This document shows, piece by piece, positions 1 to 5,829 of a DNA stretch of 6,477 bases. The notes beneath the pieces are model-generated. The model had not been told where the DNA came from and did not search any database. It was given only the letters and a program-made list of their open reading frames with translations. This stretch comes from an uncultured Collinsella sp. GTDB lineage: Bacteria; Actinomycetota; Coriobacteriia; Coriobacteriales; Coriobacteriaceae. How positions within the stretch are numbered: position 1 is the stretch's first letter; each line of letters opens with the position of its first letter. The position numbers were made by a program, and so were the translations under genes. The stretch spans positions 1 to 6,477 of the forward strand of contig CABQHR010000107.1 of NCBI GenBank assembly GCA_902463875.1. Direction: 5' to 3'.

Positions 1-1844
1 ACCTCCTTGGCGATGTCGCTTCCGCCACCCATCGCCAAGCCCACGTCGGCCAAACCGAGCGCCGGCGAATCGTTGACACCGTCGCCCACCATGGCAACGT
101 GGCGCCCCTCGCCCTTAATGCGCTCCACATACGCGTACTTGTCCTCGGGCAGCAGCTCGGCCTTAAACTCGTCGACGCCCGCCTCGCGCGCAATGCGCTC
201 GGCAGTGCGCTCCGAATCGCCCGTGAGCATAACGACATGCTTGACGCCCAGAGCATGCAGGTCGGCGATGGCCTCACGGACCCCGGGCTTGAGCGGATCC
301 TCGATGCCGAGCACGCCGACGACCGTGCCGTCGACCGCCAGGTACAGCGGCGACAGGCCCTGCATCTGGGACTCGATGCGCTCCTTGATGTCGGATTCGA
401 GCTGTGCGCCCTCGTCCTCAAATACAAAGTGCGCGGAACCGATGATGGCACGACGTCCTTCGATGGACGAAGCGATGCCGTGCGCCACGATGTACTCGAC
501 GGCGGCATGGCGCTCGCGATGCTCGAGCCCACGCTCGCGGGCGGCGTTGACCACAGCGCGCGCCACCGGATGCGGAAAATGCTCCTCCAAGCAGGCGGAA
601 AGGCGCAGAACCTCGTCCTCGCTCCAGCCATCGGTGGTGAGCACGCAGGCGAGACGCGGCTGCGCCTCGGTGAGCGTGCCGGTCTTATCAAACACAATGG
701 TGTCGGCCTTGGCAAACGACTCAAAGTACTTCGCGCCCTTGACCATGACGCCCATCTTGGCAGCATCGCTCATGGCAGTCATGACGGCGACTGAACCCGT
801 GAGCTTGAGCGCGCACGAGTAGTCGACCATCAGCGCCGCGGAGGTCTTAATGAGACTGCGCGTGGTGAGCGCGACCAGGCCCGCAAGCAGGAAGTTCCAC
901 GGAACGATCTTGTTGGCGAGGTCCTCCATGTGCGACTGGCCCTCGGATTTGAGCGAGTCGGCCGTCTGAACGAGCGAGACGATCGAGCGCAGTTTGGTCT
1001 GGGCCGTGTTGGCGCGCACGCGCACCAAGATGCTGCCGTCTTCGACGACGGTGCCGGCAAACACGTCGTCGCCCACGCTGCGCTCGACGGCAAGCGGCTC
1101 GCCGGTCAGGGTCGCCTGGTTGACCATGGCGCTCCCCTGCTCGACCACGCCATCGATGCAGATGGACATGCCGGTGCGCACGGCGACCAGGTCGCCGGGT
1201 TCAAGCTCGGTGGCGGCAACGCTCACCTCGGTGTCACCGACCACCTTTTGCGCCTTGTCGGGCACATCGAGCAGCGAGTTAATGAGCTCGTTTTCGCTCA
1301 TGGCGCGCGTGTAGTCCTCGAGCAGCTCACCCACGTTGAGCAGGAACATCGTCTGGCCCGCGGTGTCGACGTCGCGCTTGACGAACGAGATGCCGATGGC
1401 CGATGCGTCGAGCACGGGAACGGTCAGGCGCGGCTGCGCGAGCTCGTGGAGGGCTGCGCGCAAAAAGGCCATGTAGCCGGCCACGACAAAGACGGCACGC
1501 AGCGGCGTGGGCAAAAACCAACGGCGCGCGTAATGGGCGCCGACAAGCGTCGCCAGATCCATGACAAGCTTGTGCTTGCGCGGCTCGAGCTGCATCACGT
1601 AGCCCGACTTGGCGTCGGCGATGGCCTGGGCATCGAGCGCGCCGACAGCGGTCAGCACGGCGTCGCGGCTCGGCTCGTCGTATTCGAGCGCCATCTGGCC
1701 GATGCGGCCGTAGACGCGCACCTTGTGCACGCCGTCGATATCGCCGCTGAGCTTAAGAAGTGCATCGAGATCGCTCTCTGGCACAGGACCCGCCAATTGA
1801 AGACGGGTCCTGCCGGGGATCTCGCTGATAATCGAGAATCTCAT
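1..1844 (-). CDS. P1B-like metal-translocating P-type ATPase with SCALK motif (C-terminus off window)
   Basis: Membrane pump that should couple ATP hydrolysis to transition-metal transport across the cytoplasmic membrane. Residues 1 to about 75 look like a degenerate HMA (HMA2-like) domain with no CxxC metal motif. Hydrophobic segments lie near 109-131, 140-155, 163-175 and 316-350. The conserved GELLEDYTR is at 172-180, actuator TGE at 247-249, phosphorylated aspartate D386 in DKTGT, the P1B-type HP pair at 425-426, TGD at 541-543 and GDGVNDSP at 587-594. In place of CPC the membrane helix before DKTG reads DYSCALKL, with C344 and K347. All motifs share one frame, so the visible 614 residues are intact; the last helices are missing. 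The ATG at 1844 follows the upstream small gene by 18 nt and has no clear Shine-Dalgarno sequence, so translation is probably coupled to that gene. The class is secure; the metal is unknown, with Mn, Zn or Fe possible. Confidence 0.93.
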   Translation of the reverse strand, partial: MRFSIISEIPGRTRLQLAGPVPESDLDALLKLSGDIDGVHKVRVYGRIGQMALEYDEPSRDAVLTAVGALDAQAIADAKSGYVMQLEPRKHKLVMDLATLVGAHYARRWFLPTPLRAVFVVAGYMAFLRAALHELAQPRLTVPVLDASAIGISFVKRDVDTAGQTMFLLNVGELLEDYTRAMSENELINSLLDVPDKAQKVVGDTEVSVAATELEPGDLVAVRTGMSICIDGVVEQGSAMVNQATLTGEPLAVERSVGDDVFAGTVVEDGSILVRVRANTAQTKLRSIVSLVQTADSLKSEGQSHMEDLANKIVPWNFLLAGLVALTTRSLIKTSAALMVDYSCALKLTGSVAVMTAMSDAAKMGVMVKGAKYFESFAKADTIVFDKTGTLTEAQPRLACVLTTDGWSEDEVLRLSACLEEHFPHPVARAVVNAARERGLEHRERHAAVEYIVAHGIASSIEGRRAIIGSAHFVFEDEGAQLESDIKERIESQMQGLSPLYLAVDGTVVGVLGIEDPLKPGVREAIADLHALGVKHVVMLTGDSERTAERIAREAGVDEFKAELLPEDKYAYVERIKGEGRHVAMVGDGVNDSPALGLADVGLAMGGGSDIAKE

Positions 1845-1862
1845 AGTTTGTGCCCGGGAGCG

Positions 1863-2111
1863 CTACTCGGCCGCGTTGCTCGCAGCGTCAGCCTCGCTCT
1901 GGGTGATGTAGGCAGCCTCGGCAACCATGTCGTCGACATTGGCCTTGGCCTGCTCGACCATGTCCTGGTAGCCATTCTTGATGCGCATGCCGCACGCGAT
2001 GCCCTGCACGCAGGCGTTTTTAACCGGAGCGCTGGTGAGCAGCTTGATGCCAGCCGTACCAAGCAGAAAACCGCCACCGACAAGCAGGGTATTGAACGTC
2101 GACTTCTTCAT
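1863..2111 (-). CDS. Small single-span membrane protein, DUF6110-like, partner of the P-type ATPase
   Basis: An 82-residue protein with one hydrophobic glycine-rich segment (about residues 8-26, containing GGGFLLGTAG) followed by a mostly helical, charged tail (about 40-72). I recognise it from memory as resembling DUF6110, a family found beside P-type ATPases of the type encoded downstream. The start at 2111 is chosen because AGGGAG lies 7 nt upstream; an in-frame extension to 2171 would place that site inside the gene. The order TM, then APVKxAxV, then a helix ending in VAEA recalls mycobacterial PacL (DUF1490) proteins, which assist CtpC-type pumps, but the His/Asp-rich metal-binding tail of PacL is absent here. 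The stop is TAG, 18 nt before the ATPase start and in the same frame. Inferred role: stabiliser or metallochaperone-like partner of the ATPase in the membrane. Family assignment is moderate, function inferred. Confidence 0.8.
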   Translation of the reverse strand: MKKSTFNTLLVGGGFLLGTAGIKLLTSAPVKNACVQGIACGMRIKNGYQDMVEQAKANVDDMVAEAAYITQSEADAASNAAE

Positions 2112-2118
2112 GTTGCTT

Positions 2119-2124
2119 CTCCCT
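2119..2124 (-). promoter_or_regulatory. Ribosome binding site of the DUF6110-like gene
   Basis: AGGGAG on the minus strand lies 7 nt before the ATG at 2111. It decides the start of the small membrane protein against the longer in-frame option beginning at 2171. Confidence 0.7.
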
Positions 2125-2212
2125 TTTGCCGCATTGGACGCGGCACGGTGCCTCAGCACCCGAGTTACCAAACTTGCTCGAGCACACTATCGAAAAATAG
2201 TTTATCCAACAA

Positions 2213-2228
2213 TTATGGTCAGCCATAA
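2213..2228. promoter_or_regulatory. Candidate operator palindrome upstream of the metal ATPase unit
   Basis: TTATGG-TCAG-CCATAA is a perfect 6-bp inverted repeat around a 4-nt spacer, about 100 bp before the small membrane protein start. Read on the minus strand with its left flank (TTAGTTATGGCTGACCATAA) it loosely resembles DtxR/IdeR iron- or manganese-responsive boxes such as TTAGGTTAGGCTAACCTAA. A TATAAA at 2244-2249 could be the -10 of a promoter whose transcript begins just ahead of the dyad, but no good -35 is visible. The binding protein is unknown; the metal-regulator reading is inference. Confidence 0.35.
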
Positions 2229-2356
2229 CTAACTTTTTGGAAATTTATAGTCGGGAAATCTCCGGCTTACGACAAACCACTCGTCGCGACACACATCCGT
2301 GGCATCAGAGAATTCCCCTCCTCCGCCCCACTGATCGAGGTCTATTACTTTCCTGA

Positions 2357-2496
2357 GAAGTGAACGAGTAAAATCAGGCCCCCGAAGCATCCGCATTTTT
2401 CGCCAGCAAACCCGCAGGAAAAACTCGACAAAACCGCAGGAAAGCGAGACCAAAAAGTGTCGATGCTTCGGGGGTCCAAATAAGGTCGTTCACTTC
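2357..2496. repeat. 140-bp inverted-repeat element (35-bp arms, 70-bp centre)
   Basis: The arms are 2357-2391 and 2462-2496. In each, an 11-bp block GAAGTGAACGA and a 13-bp block CCCCCGAAGCATC match their counterparts exactly on the opposite strand, separated by 11 unmatched bases in both arms. Weaker similarity continues inward, with a T-run in the left arm answering an A-run in the right. The centre contains CCGCAGGAAA twice (2412-2421 and 2434-2443), a 22-bp period. Two identical block pairs with equal spacing cannot be chance. It is non-coding and could be a REP/MITE-like dispersed element, a structured RNA or a transcription barrier between the two genes. No target-site duplication was found by eye. 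Confidence 0.75.
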
Positions 2497-2541
2497 CCGG
2501 AAAACCATTCACCTTCGATTTCCACTGCCCTGCAATGCGGT

Positions 2542-2558
2542 AAAGAGACGGTCCCTTT
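2542..2558. repeat. 17-bp near-palindrome at the stop of the DUF4143 ATPase gene
   Basis: On the minus strand it reads AAAGGGAC-C-GTCTCTTT, with a single G:T mismatch, starting one base after the TGA of the DUF4143 ATPase. It matches the palindrome at 4047-4063 at 14 of 17 positions in the same orientation. As RNA it could form a short hairpin, but no U-tract follows, so it is not a standard intrinsic terminator. Confidence 0.55.
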
Positions 2559-2559
2559 A

Positions 2560-3909
2560 TCACATTGCGAGCGCTTTCTTGATAAGAGGAACGGATCGGT
2601 CGGCCAAATACAGTGGAATATTGAACACCCCATCGTCAAGCCTCAGATTCTTAAGGGAGTAACGGACTCTCAACGGGGTCGTCTCCGCATGTTTGTCGGC
2701 ATAGTATTTCAAACTCTTGGAATGAACGACCTCTCCCGATTTGACCTCAACGGGAACGATATCGTTTCCAACTTGGATCAAAAAATCGACCTCGTGCCTT
2801 GGTTTCTCGTTAGTCCAATAGCGCGGAGCGGCATCCAGCTGCGGAAGCAACGCCTGAAGCACATAGTTCTCGGCAAACGAGCCTTTGAACTCAGAAAAAA
2901 TCGCGTCCGAGATGGCGAATGCCGAAGCATCGAGCTTTGCCATACGGCGCAGCAAGCCAACATCAAGACAGTAGACCTTAAAGGCCTTGAGATCATCGTA
3001 GGCCGAGAGCGGTATTCCGCCGCCGGTATTTAGTCGCGCCGACGTGATCAGACCGGCATCGGCGAGCCATTCCAGAGCGTCCTCATATTCGCGGGCACGA
3101 GCCCCCTCGCGAACCGCACCCCAAACAAACTTTTTATTCTCGCGCGCCAGCTGCGTTGGAATTGAGTTCCAAATTTGCGAAAGCTTAGCGAACTGTGCAC
3201 GACCACCGTGCTTGGCAAAATCACGCTCATAGGAATCCAAGAGGTCGGATAACACTTTATCAACCTGAGCAATGTCACCCGTTTCGACCCACCGACCAAG
3301 AGCTTCCGGCATGCCACCGCATGCAAAATAGCGGCGAAGGTGCTCGACGAGTCTGACATGAAAGAAATCCGGTACCGCCTCGATCTGATCCAGACCGCCA
3401 AGATACGCATCATAGTTTGAGGCGCCTTCGGCCTTTAAAAACTCAGAAAAGCTCATGGGGTGCATCTCCATGAACTCGACCTTTCCCACCGGAAAGGCAC
3501 TCGTCTCGCGGGACAAGCGAACACCCAGCAAAGACCCTGCGCACGCAACGTGATATTCGGGGGCCTCATCGCAAAAATACTTGAGAGCACCAACTGCAGA
3601 GGGGCAGTCCTGGATCTCGTCAACAATAAGCAACGTCTCGCCAGGATCGATGGGCTGGCCAAACGCCAAGGATAGATTTGAAATAATGCGCCGCGGATCA
3701 CGCGTGCCCTCGAAAAACTGCGCATATTCGCTTTGAACCCCGGGAGATGGCTCCTCCAGCGTCAGGTATACGCAGTTGCGATACGAGGCGCGGCCGAACT
3801 CCTTGAGCGCCCACGTCTTTCCAACCTGACGCGCTCCTTTAAGGATGAGCGGCTTACGATACTCCGACGCCTTCCAAGCATTAAGCTTGGCGATGATATC
3901 CCGCTGCAT
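2560..3909 (-). CDS. AAA_14/DUF4143 family ATPase with PD-(D/E)XK-like C-terminal domain
   Basis: A 449-residue predicted cytoplasmic ATPase of the widespread, poorly understood AAA_14-DUF4143 family. The N-terminal AAA-like domain has Walker A GARQVGKT at 25-32 (K31), Walker B LLIVDE at 93-98 and a sensor-like AGSLLG at 124-129. The middle carries the family hallmark RYFACGGMPEAL (193-204). The C-terminal domain keeps the spaced residues of a PD-(D/E)XK fold: E347 in FAEN, D375 in HEVDFLI, and E388 and K390 in VEVKSG, so nuclease or nucleic-acid action is possible but not shown. ATG 3909 is chosen because GGGAGG lies 6 nt upstream; the open frame runs on to 3954 but that part lies inside the large palindrome. 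The gene appears monocistronic and is more AT-rich than its neighbours, which suggests transfer. Length is typical and no key residue is missing. Biological role unknown. Confidence 0.93.
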   Translation of the reverse strand: MQRDIIAKLNAWKASEYRKPLILKGARQVGKTWALKEFGRASYRNCVYLTLEEPSPGVQSEYAQFFEGTRDPRRIISNLSLAFGQPIDPGETLLIVDEIQDCPSAVGALKYFCDEAPEYHVACAGSLLGVRLSRETSAFPVGKVEFMEMHPMSFSEFLKAEGASNYDAYLGGLDQIEAVPDFFHVRLVEHLRRYFACGGMPEALGRWVETGDIAQVDKVLSDLLDSYERDFAKHGGRAQFAKLSQIWNSIPTQLARENKKFVWGAVREGARAREYEDALEWLADAGLITSARLNTGGGIPLSAYDDLKAFKVYCLDVGLLRRMAKLDASAFAISDAIFSEFKGSFAENYVLQALLPQLDAAPRYWTNEKPRHEVDFLIQVGNDIVPVEVKSGEVVHSKSLKYYADKHAETTPLRVRYSLKNLRLDDGVFNIPLYLADRSVPLIKKALAM

Positions 3910-3915
3910 GACCGA

Positions 3916-3921
3916 CCTCCC
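3916..3921 (-). promoter_or_regulatory. Strong ribosome binding site of the DUF4143 ATPase gene
   Basis: GGGAGG on the minus strand, 6 nt before the ATG at 3909. It fixes the start and excludes the upstream in-frame codons. Confidence 0.75.
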
Positions 3922-3936
3922 GCAAAAAACTTCCGT

Positions 3937-3958
3937 AAATGTGAGATTTCTCACATTT
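3937..3958. promoter_or_regulatory. Operator dyad 1 (22 bp, perfect)
   Basis: AAATGTGAGA-TT-TCTCACATTT is a perfect 10-bp inverted repeat around TT. Its outer bases match the layout of the Crp consensus (AAATGTGA..TCACATTT). That is a sequence resemblance only; the actual regulator could belong to another family. Confidence 0.65.
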
Positions 3959-3969
3959 TACCCTGGGTT

Positions 3970-3991
3970 AAACGTGATATTTATCACATTT
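3970..3991. promoter_or_regulatory. Operator dyad 2 (22 bp, one mismatch)
   Basis: AAACGTGATA-TT-TATCACATTT is an inverted repeat around TT with one mismatched pair. It matches dyad 1 closely and its centre lies 33 bp away, about three helical turns, so two dimers could bind on roughly the same DNA face. Confidence 0.65.
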
Positions 3992-4046
3992 ACGGAAGTT
4001 TTAAGGCAGTTTTGTTACATTTTCATCATATACAATGAAGTGTGAC

Positions 4047-4063
4047 AGAGGGACTGTCCCTTT
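4047..4063. repeat. 17-bp near-palindrome after the ABC transporter operon
   Basis: On the minus strand it reads AAAGGGAC-A-GTCCCTCT, beginning 8 nt after the TAA of the second ABC gene. It is related to the copy at 2542-2558. It could act as a weak hairpin at the operon end, but the sequence after it is not a U-tract. From memory, similar GGGAC..GTCCC motifs are common between genes in Collinsella. Confidence 0.5.
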
Positions 4064-4071
4064 GCCCCTTC

Positions 4072-5829
4072 TTACAACTGCCAGGTAGCTGCTTCCTTTT
4101 GCAGCGCCACCATGCGGGCGAATTCTCCACCTGCCGCCTTGAGCTGCGCCGGAGTGCCCTGCTCGGCAACCACACCATCCTTGAGTACAACGATTTTGTC
4201 GGCATTTTCCACCGTACGCATACGGTGGGCAATAACGATAACCGTCTTACCTGCAAGCAGACGGGAGAGCGCCTGCTGAACCACGGTCTCGTTCTCCACA
4301 TCCAAGCTCGCCGTCGCCTCGTCCAACAGCACGATAGGCGCGTCTTTGAGCAGCGCACGGGCGATAGAGATGCGCTGGCGCTCACCGCCGGACAGCTTGG
4401 AGCCGTTCTCGCCGATCATGGTGTTGTAGCCCTGCGGCATGCGGCTCACAAACTCGTCGCAGTTGGCGGCGCGCGCAGCCGCAAGCACTTGCTCATCGGT
4501 GGCGCCACGACGCCCGAGGCGGATGTTTCCCATCACCGTGTCGTCAAAAAGCAGCACGTCTTGGAACACAATGGCGTAGTCGCGCAGCAGCACCTCGGGA
4601 TCCACGCTCGCAACATCCACGCCGCCCACGGTGACCGTGCCCGCGGTGGCATCCCAAAAGCGCGCGGCCAGGCGGCTCACCGTAGACTTACCGGAGCCCG
4701 AAGGACCGACCAGTGCCGTGACCTCGCCTTCCTTGGCGGTAAAGCTCACATCGGTAAGAACTTTCTCGCCGGCGCGGCCGTCCTCGCCCGCACCATAGCC
4801 AAATGCCACGTGATTGAACACCACATCGTGGCCTACGGGCTCAAACTGCTCGCTGCCCCGCGCCACGGGCTCTTCCATGATGGAACGCATGCGCTTGGCC
4901 GACGACTCGGCGGCAAACAGCTCGGACATCAGCATCAGCGCCTGATCAAAGGGCGCATAGATGCGGCTCACCATAAGCAGGAAGGCAAACATCATCAAAA
5001 AGTCGACCTGGCCGGAGGCGACCATCGCAGCGCCCGTGACCAACGTGGTGGCAATCCCCAGGCGCAGGATGGCAAAGGCGGAGTTGACCAAAAGCCCATT
5101 GGCGAGCTCGCCCTTGGTGGTCTCGCGCTCCTCGGCATCGATCACGGCGTTGAGCCCCTCAAGATAATGAGCCTCCTGGTTGGTGGCGCGGATCTCGCGC
5201 ACGCAGTCGAGCGTCTCCTGGATCGCCTCGGTAACCTTGACCTTCTCGGCACGCACATGGTCGAACACCGGGGTCATGGGGCCGCGTGTCAGATACAGCA
5301 CGGCAAAGGCCACGGGCACGCTCCAAAACGCCGCGATCGCCAGCTGCCAGCAAAAGAACAGCGACGCCACGAACACAATGGCGCTTGCGATGATGGCACC
5401 CCAAAGCTCTCCCAGCACGTGGCTGTAGGCGTGCTCCATGGCCTGGACGTCGCCCATAATGGTCTCGGTTAAATCGGCCAGATCACGACGGCCAAAAAAC
5501 GACAGCGGCAGCTTGCGTAAGCGCTCGGCAATCTCCATACGCTGCTTGCCGCACTCCTCGTAAAAGATGCAGTAGGTGTAGTAATACTGCTGCCAGTTAG
5601 AGGCAAAGAGCAACACGAAAAAGACCAGGAGGCCGCCCACAATCGGCAGGGCATCCGGCAGGTCGGCACCGGTGGCGAGATGTTCGACAAAACCGGCCAT
5701 GACCAGGAACAATAAGCCCATGCCGGCCATGGTAATGAGATTGGTGAGCGCGGTCCAGAAAATGCCGCGTTTTACGCCGGCGACGCCTTTATCGGATAGG
5801 AAATACTTCTTTTGGAATGAGGCGAACAT
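4072..5829 (-). CDS. ABC transporter, fused permease and ATP-binding protein (complete half-transporter)
   Basis: A 585-residue exporter-type half transporter of the cytoplasmic membrane. The membrane domain covers about residues 20-300, with hydrophobic segments near 22-46, 62-78, 138-182 and 245-296, and carries LRKLPLSFFGRRDLADLT (104-121). The nucleotide-binding domain has Walker A GPSGSGKST 375-383, Q-loop Q423, signature LSGGERQR 479-486, Walker B IVLLDE 499-504, D-loop SLD 508-510 and H535, so it appears catalytically complete. Length is normal for the class. ATG 5829 directly follows the TAA of the upstream ABC gene; GGGAGG at 5840-5845, inside that gene, is 10 nt upstream, giving tight coupling and near-equal expression. 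The two proteins probably form a heterodimer. The membrane domain recalls YbtQ-like siderophore transporters, but multidrug or peptide export cannot be excluded. Confidence 0.93.
   Translation of the reverse strand: MFASFQKKYFLSDKGVAGVKRGIFWTALTNLITMAGMGLLFLVMAGFVEHLATGADLPDALPIVGGLLVFFVLLFASNWQQYYYTYCIFYEECGKQRMEIAERLRKLPLSFFGRRDLADLTETIMGDVQAMEHAYSHVLGELWGAIIASAIVFVASLFFCWQLAIAAFWSVPVAFAVLYLTRGPMTPVFDHVRAEKVKVTEAIQETLDCVREIRATNQEAHYLEGLNAVIDAEERETTKGELANGLLVNSAFAILRLGIATTLVTGAAMVASGQVDFLMMFAFLLMVSRIYAPFDQALMLMSELFAAESSAKRMRSIMEEPVARGSEQFEPVGHDVVFNHVAFGYGAGEDGRAGEKVLTDVSFTAKEGEVTALVGPSGSGKSTVSRLAARFWDATAGTVTVGGVDVASVDPEVLLRDYAIVFQDVLLFDDTVMGNIRLGRRGATDEQVLAAARAANCDEFVSRMPQGYNTMIGENGSKLSGGERQRISIARALLKDAPIVLLDEATASLDVENETVVQQALSRLLAGKTVIVIAHRMRTVENADKIVVLKDGVVAEQGTPAQLKAAGGEFARMVALQKEAATWQL

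Larger units (their letters stand above)
2112..2559. other. 448-bp intergenic gap without a convincing gene
   Basis: The gap separates the DUF4143 ATPase gene from the small membrane protein gene. From high to low coordinates it holds a 17-bp palindrome at the ATPase stop, a 140-bp inverted-repeat element, a stretch (about 2250-2350) in which I see only the short palindrome GTCGCGAC, an AT-rich zone with a -10-like TATAAA on the minus strand (2244-2249), a 16-bp dyad, and in the probable leader a short hairpin GGTGC-CTCA-GCACC (2147-2160). Two overlapping minus-strand open frames of about 72-74 codons cross it, but they share the repeat sequence and have no recognisable protein character. Confidence 0.6.
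3926..4002. promoter_or_regulatory. 77-bp nested palindrome, probable operator region of the DUF4143 ATPase gene
   Basis: The two halves mirror around base 3964 with 32 of 38 pairs matching; the outer 19 bp (3926-3944 and 3984-4002) match perfectly. Each half contains its own dyad, annotated separately. The region ends 17 bp before the ATPase start codon, and a -10-like TAAAAT (minus strand, 3955-3960) lies inside it, so a bound protein would probably block or position RNA polymerase. It could also extrude as a cruciform, or fold as RNA if transcribed. No regulator gene is visible in the window, so the ligand and the sign of regulation are unknown. Confidence 0.7.

Noticed and set aside
2112..2171. 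Longer N-terminus for the DUF6110-like protein from 2171
   Set aside because: It would put the AGGGAG ribosome binding site inside the gene and add a charged stretch before the membrane segment.
930..2228. Long plus-strand open frame of 432 codons, with others at 7-822 and 99-794
   Set aside because: They lie antisense to the P-type ATPase, whose full set of catalytic motifs is in frame on the minus strand. The plus-strand products are Arg/Ala/His-rich with no domain character.
2408..2450. CRISPR-like repeat
   Set aside because: There are only two imperfect 10-bp cores with a 22-bp period, and no spacers or cas genes.
2229..2563. Two overlapping minus-strand small open frames (2229-2453 and 2345-2563)
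   Set aside because: They overlap in different frames, cross the inverted-repeat element and show no domain. The second begins with a GTG overlapping the ATPase stop. More likely chance frames through repeat DNA.
3910..3954. Fifteen-residue N-terminal extension of the DUF4143 ATPase
   Set aside because: The extension would be encoded within the palindromic operator, and a strong GGGAGG sits correctly before the ATG at 3909.
4047..4063. Standard intrinsic terminator after the ABC operon
   Set aside because: The stem is short with a near-zero loop and no U-tract follows on the minus strand, so it is kept only as a palindromic repeat.
4042..5472. Plus-strand open frame of 476 codons
   Set aside because: Antisense shadow of the complete ABC transporter. 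It is His/Gly/Arg-rich with no recognisable motif, typical of the reverse of GC-rich coding DNA.
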